From positions 1-64,000 of the forward strand of contig VBCK01000146.1 of NCBI GenBank assembly GCA_005882215.1: DNA of 64,000 bases. The letters run 5' to 3'. The translations under genes and the position numbers were made by a program. The stretch is from Betaproteobacteria bacterium. Its GTDB lineage: Bacteria; Pseudomonadota; Gammaproteobacteria; Burkholderiales; Burkholderiaceae_F. Under the pieces are notes generated by a model. The model was given only the letters and a program-made list of their open reading frames with translations, did no database searches and was not told the DNA's origin. Shown in pieces: positions 60,207 to 64,000 of this stretch. Position 1 is the stretch's first letter; each line of letters begins with the position of its first letter.

Positions 60207-61670
60207 ATGAGCGGTGGACGTTTGCGCAGTTGGAGTCTGGTGGGCATTGGAGCGATCGCCGGGCTCTCGATCAGCTATGGCTTGACCGCCTATGCCTTCC
60301 GCGATACGCACGGCCCGATTCCGCTGGAGGAGATCCGCGAGTTCACCGAGGTGTTCGGCGCCATCAAGGCCAACTACGTCGAGCCGGTCGAGGATCGCAA
60401 GCTGATGCAGGAGGCGATCTCCGGCATGCTGGCCGGTCTGGACCCGCACTCCGCATTCCTGGACGCCGACGCCTTCAAGGACCTGCAGGTTGGAACGCAG
60501 GGCGAGTTCGGCGGGCTGGGCATCGAGGTCGGTGCCGAGGACGGCGCCGTGCGCGTGATTGCCCCGATCGACGACACCCCGGCCGCGCGTGCCGGCATTC
60601 GAGCCGGTGACCTGATCATCAAGATCGACGACAAGTTCACGCGAGGCATGGCACTGGGCGACGCGATCAAGCTGATGCGCGGCAAGCCGAAGACGCCGAT
60701 CACGCTGACGCTGGTGCGCAAGGGCGAAAACGCCCCGCTCGAGGTCAAGCTGATGCGCGACGTGATCCGGGTGCAGTCGGTCAAGTCGAAAGTTCTCGAG
60801 CCGGGCTACGCCTTCGTGCGGATCACGCAGTTCCAGGAACGCACGGTCGATGACCTGGCCAAGCAACTCGCGGATATGTACAAGCAGGGGCCGCTGAAGG
60901 GCATCGTGCTGGATCTTCGCAACGATCCGGGCGGTCTGCTGCACGCGGCGGTGGGCGTGTCGGCCGTTTTCCTGCCGCCCGATTCGACCGTGGTGACCAC
61001 GGAGGGTCGCACCGAGGACGCGCACCGCCGCTACGCGGCGAACCCGTCCGATTACCAGCGCACGCATGGCGATGACGCACTGGCGCACCTGCCCGCGCAG
61101 GTCAAGTCCGTGCCGCTGGTCGTTCTGGTCAATGGAGCGAGCGCTTCGGCCTCCGAAATCGTGGCCGGCGCTCTGCAGGACCACAAGCGGGCGGCGCTGA
61201 TCGGCACTCAGACCTTCGGCAAGGGCTCGGTTCAGACGATCATTCCGATCCGCAACGACCGGGACAATCCGACCGCGATCAAGCTGACCACGGCGCGTTA
61301 TTACACGCCCAGCGGCCGCTCGATTCAGGCCCAGGGCATCACCCCGGATATGCAGGTCGACGACACCCCAGAGGGCAATTTCGCCGGTCTGAACGTGCGC
61401 GAGGCCGATCTGGCCCACCATCTGGAAAACCAGAACGCGGCGGCGCTCGAAGCGGTCAAGGCCACTGAGCAGCAGAACGCCACGGCCACGGACAAGGAAG
61501 AAGGTGCGACCGCGCCCCACCCGATCGCCGGGCCCCATCGCTACGAATTTGGCTCGGCCGAGGACTTTCAGCTTAAGCAGGCGGTCAACTTCCTGCAGGG
61601 GCGCCCGGTCGATACGGTCAAGCCGAAGGAGGCTGTGGCGGCCAGCCCTGCCCCGGCCCCGGGTCATTAA
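60207..61670 (+). CDS. ctpA: Carboxy-terminal processing protease (S41 family)
   Basis: 487 aa. N-terminal membrane/signal helix (9-31), PDZ domain (about 90-175; GGLGIEVGAEDGAV), then the S41 catalytic core with NGASASASEIVAGAL (309-323; serine in the SASASE motif) and Lys339 in TFGKGSVQT. A low-complexity C-terminal tail (about 425-487) ends PAPAPGH. Ctp proteases trim periplasmic proteins and control peptidoglycan hydrolases. Next to envC, so probably in cell-wall remodelling. Confidence 0.94.
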   Translation: MSGGRLRSWSLVGIGAIAGLSISYGLTAYAFRDTHGPIPLEEIREFTEVFGAIKANYVEPVEDRKLMQEAISGMLAGLDPHSAFLDADAFKDLQVGTQGEFGGLGIEVGAEDGAVRVIAPIDDTPAARAGIRAGDLIIKIDDKFTRGMALGDAIKLMRGKPKTPITLTLVRKGENAPLEVKLMRDVIRVQSVKSKVLEPGYAFVRITQFQERTVDDLAKQLADMYKQGPLKGIVLDLRNDPGGLLHAAVGVSAVFLPPDSTVVTTEGRTEDAHRRYAANPSDYQRTHGDDALAHLPAQVKSVPLVVLVNGASASASEIVAGALQDHKRAALIGTQTFGKGSVQTIIPIRNDRDNPTAIKLTTARYYTPSGRSIQAQGITPDMQVDDTPEGNFAGLNVREADLAHHLENQNAAALEAVKATEQQNATATDKEEGATAPHPIAGPHRYEFGSAEDFQLKQAVNFLQGRPVDTVKPKEAVAASPAPAPGH

Positions 61671-61688
61671 GTTAGCCAGGAAAGTTCA

Positions 61689-61755
61689 CGGGGACCCTCA
61701 GCCCCGGCTTCGCCGTACGTAGCCCGGCCCCTCTGCCTGAAGGTAGAGGGGAGGC
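61689..61755 (-). repeat. Intergenic hairpin repeat, copy B (inverted relative to copy A)
   Basis: Lies between the convergent ctpA and dksA genes. Its reverse complement aligns with 12742-12807, sharing GCCTCCC, AGAGGGGCCGGGC and GGCGAAGCCGGGG blocks and ending GTCCCCG. Contains the hairpin CCCCTCTGCCT-GA-AGGTAGAGGGG (61728-61751) that may stop transcription from both sides. Confidence 0.7.
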
Positions 61756-61762
61756 GACGAGC

Positions 61763-62614
61763 CTAATCGCCGAACAGCTTCTGCTTCATCTCGCGGCGCT
61801 GCTGCGCCTCCAGAGAGAGTGTCGCTGTCGGCCGCGCCAGCAGCCGGGGAATGCCGATCGGGTCGCCCGTTTCTTCGCAGAAGCCGTACTCGCCCGACTC
61901 GATCCGCTGCAGGGCCGACTGGACCTTTTTCAGCAGCTTGCGTTCGCGGTCGCGGGTGCGCAACTCCAGCGCGTGCTCCTCTTCGATCGTGGCTCGATCG
62001 GCCGGATCAGGGACGATCACGGTTTCGCGCAGATGCTCGGTCGTTTCGTCCGCGTTCGTCAGCAGCTCGCGTTCCATCTGCTGCAGCTGGTACTTGAAGA
62101 AGGCGAGCTGGTCCTCGTTCATGTATTCGCCCTCGGGCATCCGCAGCAACTGCTCTTCGGTCGGAAGCCGCCGGCCACGCACGATCACCGGCTCTTCGCT
62201 GCGACCCGACGAGCGGGTCAGCAGGTATTCATGCGCCGCCGCCAGGTCCTTCGGGCTGACACTGTGCACGGGCCGCGCCGCCGACTTCGGAGTCGGGGTG
62301 GCGATTTCCGGTGAAGGCGCCGGCACTACGGCGACGGTGGTTTTGGGCTTGGCCGTGGCGGGTTTGACTGCGGCGGGCCTGGTGACCGCCAGCGGAGCCT
62401 TGGGTGGCGCGACTGTCCTGACCGCTGCCTTCGTCGCGACGGCTGTCGACCGGGTGGGTTTCTGCTTGGCGGATTTGGCTGCCGGTTTGGCGACCGCATG
62501 CCGCGCCGGCTTGGAAACCGGCTTGCTGACCTTGCGGGCGACCGCTTTGGCGGCCTTGCCGGTCCTTTTCGCTGCGGTCTTCGGCCGCGCCGGCGCCTTC
62601 ACTTTTGAAATCAT
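61763..62614 (-). CDS. dksA: DksA transcription factor with a long histone-H1-like N-terminal tail
   Basis: 283 aa, about twice the usual length. Residues 1-115 are Lys/Ala/Pro/Thr-rich with repeated KPA/KVS/KPV blocks like histone H1 or AlgP. The DksA core starts near EGEYMNEDQLAFFKYQL (about 163). The coiled-coil tip DPADRATIEEEHALELRTRDRE is intact, with the D-A-D-type acidic pair. The zinc-finger region is GFCEETGDPIGIPRLLARPTATLSLEAQ, keeping one Cys of four, as usual in alpha- and betaproteobacteria. It works with ppGpp at RNA polymerase. ATG 62614 is preferred (AGG nine bases upstream) over TTG 62623. Confidence 0.9.
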   Translation of the reverse strand: MISKVKAPARPKTAAKRTGKAAKAVARKVSKPVSKPARHAVAKPAAKSAKQKPTRSTAVATKAAVRTVAPPKAPLAVTRPAAVKPATAKPKTTVAVVPAPSPEIATPTPKSAARPVHSVSPKDLAAAHEYLLTRSSGRSEEPVIVRGRRLPTEEQLLRMPEGEYMNEDQLAFFKYQLQQMERELLTNADETTEHLRETVIVPDPADRATIEEEHALELRTRDRERKLLKKVQSALQRIESGEYGFCEETGDPIGIPRLLARPTATLSLEAQQRREMKQKLFGD

Positions 62615-62649
62615 CGGATTCAACCTTTTCTTGCCCGCGCCCTGGCGCC

Positions 62650-63789
62650 CTAGTGGGCCAGGCAGGCCTCGAGCCCCTTAAGAATCGCTTCCCGGGGCAG
62701 TTTGCGTCCTATGAACACGATCGTGCTGCCCGGCCGCTCGTCCCTGCTCCAGGGGCGTCCGGGTTCTGCAGCAATCACCATGTGCACTCCCTGCAAAATC
62801 TGGCGCCGCGGGGAGCCGCTCATAAAAAGGACGCCTTTATACCGAAGCAGGTCCTGCCCGTAAACCTGTGTCAGGGCGCCGAGGTACTCCTCGAGCCGCG
62901 CCGGCGCGAAAGGGCGCCTCGAACGAAACACGAACGCCTGCACCGCATCGTCGTGGGCCGAAGCGCGGGCGTGCGCATCGCCATGTCCACCCGCATCGCC
63001 GTCCCCATGTTCGCCATCGTGATCGTGTTCGCCGTGGTCGAGATCGTCGCGATCGCTGCCGTTGCCCGAGCGACGGTCGCGGTCGTGGCCATGCACGTGG
63101 CCACGCGCGGACGGGTCGGTCGCCTCGGACGCCAGGAAATCCGGATCGAGCTGAAGGATCGGATCCAGTCTGAAGCCCTGAATGTCCAGCACCTCGTTCA
63201 GCGCGACCTCGCCCATCTGCGCGATGCGGATCGGAGCGCGCGGGTTCATCCGGACCAGGCGCGCGCGCAGCGAATCGACTTCGTCCGCTTCGACCAGGTC
63301 GGACTTTGACAACAGGATCCGGTCGGCGAACCCGACCTGGCTCTGGGCCTCCGGCTGCGCGTCCAGCGTCGCGTGACCGTGCTTGGCGTCGACGATCGTG
63401 ACGACGCCGTCGAGGCGGTAATAGCGGGCCACATCCTCATCGAGAAAAAAGGTCTGCGCAACCGGACCGGGATTGGCGATGCCGGTGGTCTCGACGATCA
63501 CCCGCTCGAAGCGCGCTTGGCCCGCCTCACGTTTGTCGCGCAGCTCGACCAGGATCCGTGCCAGATCGCCGCGCACGGTACAACACAGGCAACCGTTGTT
63601 CATCTCGACGATCTGCTCGCGAGTCTCGGTGATCAGCAGCTCGTGATCGATGCCCTCGGGTCCGTATTCGTTCTCGATCACCGCGATGCGTTGCCCGTGC
63701 GGCTGCGCCAGGATGCGGTTCAGCAGCGTCGTCTTGCCTGCACCGAGAAAGCCGGTCAGGACGGTGACCGGCAGCAGCGCTGGGTCCAT
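62650..63789 (-). CDS. COG0523 (CobW/ZigA-type) metallochaperone GTPase
   Basis: 379 aa. Walker A TGFLGAGKTTLLNRIL (12-27), the metal-binding NNGCLCCTVRGDL (CxCC, near 63-75), VETTGIANPGPV near 97 and SKSDLVEADE near 160. A His/Asp-rich linker of about 50 residues (near 235-285; HGHDRDRR, HGEHDHDGEHGDGD) precedes the C-terminal CobW_C domain. It probably delivers zinc to client proteins with GTP hydrolysis. No Zur-box palindrome is visible upstream. It lies 35 bp before dksA on the same strand. Confidence 0.9.
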   Translation of the reverse strand: MDPALLPVTVLTGFLGAGKTTLLNRILAQPHGQRIAVIENEYGPEGIDHELLITETREQIVEMNNGCLCCTVRGDLARILVELRDKREAGQARFERVIVETTGIANPGPVAQTFFLDEDVARYYRLDGVVTIVDAKHGHATLDAQPEAQSQVGFADRILLSKSDLVEADEVDSLRARLVRMNPRAPIRIAQMGEVALNEVLDIQGFRLDPILQLDPDFLASEATDPSARGHVHGHDRDRRSGNGSDRDDLDHGEHDHDGEHGDGDAGGHGDAHARASAHDDAVQAFVFRSRRPFAPARLEEYLGALTQVYGQDLLRYKGVLFMSGSPRRQILQGVHMVIAAEPGRPWSRDERPGSTIVFIGRKLPREAILKGLEACLAH

Positions 63790-63983
63790 TGTGGGCAGTC
63801 GAAGCGGGGGGCGCGAAGTGTAGAGCAAAACGGCACAGATCACCCGCCGCAGTGCGGGGCGCGCCGATGATGCTTCGGTGCACGGGCGCGGCAGGCGGAG
63901 CATCGGTGTTCGGGCTTCGCGGTTCGTCCTTTCGGACGGCTTCGGGTAAGCCGCGATTTGGTCGTGCGTGGGAGGCCGATCGG

Positions 63984-64000
63984 ATGGTGATATGGCCGCC
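63984..64000 (+). CDS. Possible start of a gene leaving the window
   Basis: ATG at 63984 preceded by GGGAGG with an eight-base gap, a good ribosome site. Only MVIWP is visible. The 194 bp between the COG0523 start and this ATG hold small hairpins (for example CGTCC-TTTC-GGACG near 63927) and no recognised element. Confidence 0.3.

Noticed and set aside
63790-63983. Zur box or riboswitch upstream of the COG0523 GTPase
   Set aside because: No AT-rich palindrome of the Zur type and no conserved leader structure. Only short GC-rich hairpins and an AGCATC inverted repeat.

Overview
The window is GC-rich, densely coded chromosomal DNA of a betaproteobacterium, most likely of the order Burkholderiales. 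The basis is gene order and protein type: kdsD-kdsC-lptC-lptA-lptB-rpoN-hpf-ptsN-hprK; TPR lipoprotein-lolB-ispE-tRNA-Gln-prs-rplY-pth; rpoH behind ftsEX with a CIRCE element; comF/trmL/gpsA/secB/grx/rhodanese/gpmA/envC/ctpA; and a DksA that keeps only one of the four zinc-finger cysteines. I could not run a database search, so the rank below class is inference. I see no prophage, integrase, insertion sequence, CRISPR array, toxin-antitoxin pair or defence cassette, and nothing I would call a wholly new system. The value of the window lies in anomalies inside familiar neighbourhoods.

Layout. 1-4.8 kb: start of a prepilin-like gene, aidB, a nitroreductase-like gene scrap, a BPSS1780-type membrane protein and a Kef-type antiporter. 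4.9-14.8 kb: the Kdo/Lpt lipopolysaccharide-export operon running into rpoN, hpf, ptsN and hprK, then a PsiF-like protein, rapZ, a PEBP-family protein and an FKBP isomerase. 14.8-18.7 kb (minus): mutY, a dynamin-like GTPase and mutM. MutY lacks the helix-hairpin-helix and catalytic-aspartate segment. 18.7-28 kb: TPR lipoprotein, lolB, ispE, tRNA-Gln, prs, rplY, pth, a membrane-anchored C13 (legumain-like) peptidase and modBC. 28-35.8 kb: malonyl-CoA decarboxylase, gene debris, ychF, an unknown small protein, asmA coupled to a secretin-short-domain protein, coaD and rsmD.

35.8-46.4 kb: ftsY and ftsE-ftsX-rpoH, separated by a polyphosphate/phosphohistidine group (ppx, sixA, ppk1) and a chemoreceptor with no sensor domain. 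FtsE has a degenerate signature motif and no H-loop histidine. The rpoH leader carries a perfect 9-9-9 CIRCE operator. A DSBH-type oxygenase-like protein and a Sco copper chaperone follow. 46.4-53 kb: the stationary-phase trio yeaG-yeaH-spoVR and an MHS-type transporter. 53-64 kb: bioC, comF, trmL, a LOG-type nucleosidase, gpsA, secB, grx, rhodanese, gpmA, envC, ctpA, dksA with a long histone-H1-like tail, and a COG0523 metallochaperone GTPase.

How it fits together. Envelope biogenesis dominates (Kdo synthesis, Lpt bridge, LolB, AsmA, EnvC/CtpA, SecB). Global regulators are interleaved with it: sigma-54, sigma-32, PTS-Ntr, RapZ and DksA. A stress and repair layer is also present: AidB, MutM, damaged MutY, polyphosphate metabolism and YeaGH-SpoVR. 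Two related intergenic hairpin repeats (about 12.75 and 61.7 kb) point to a dispersed repeat family in this genome.
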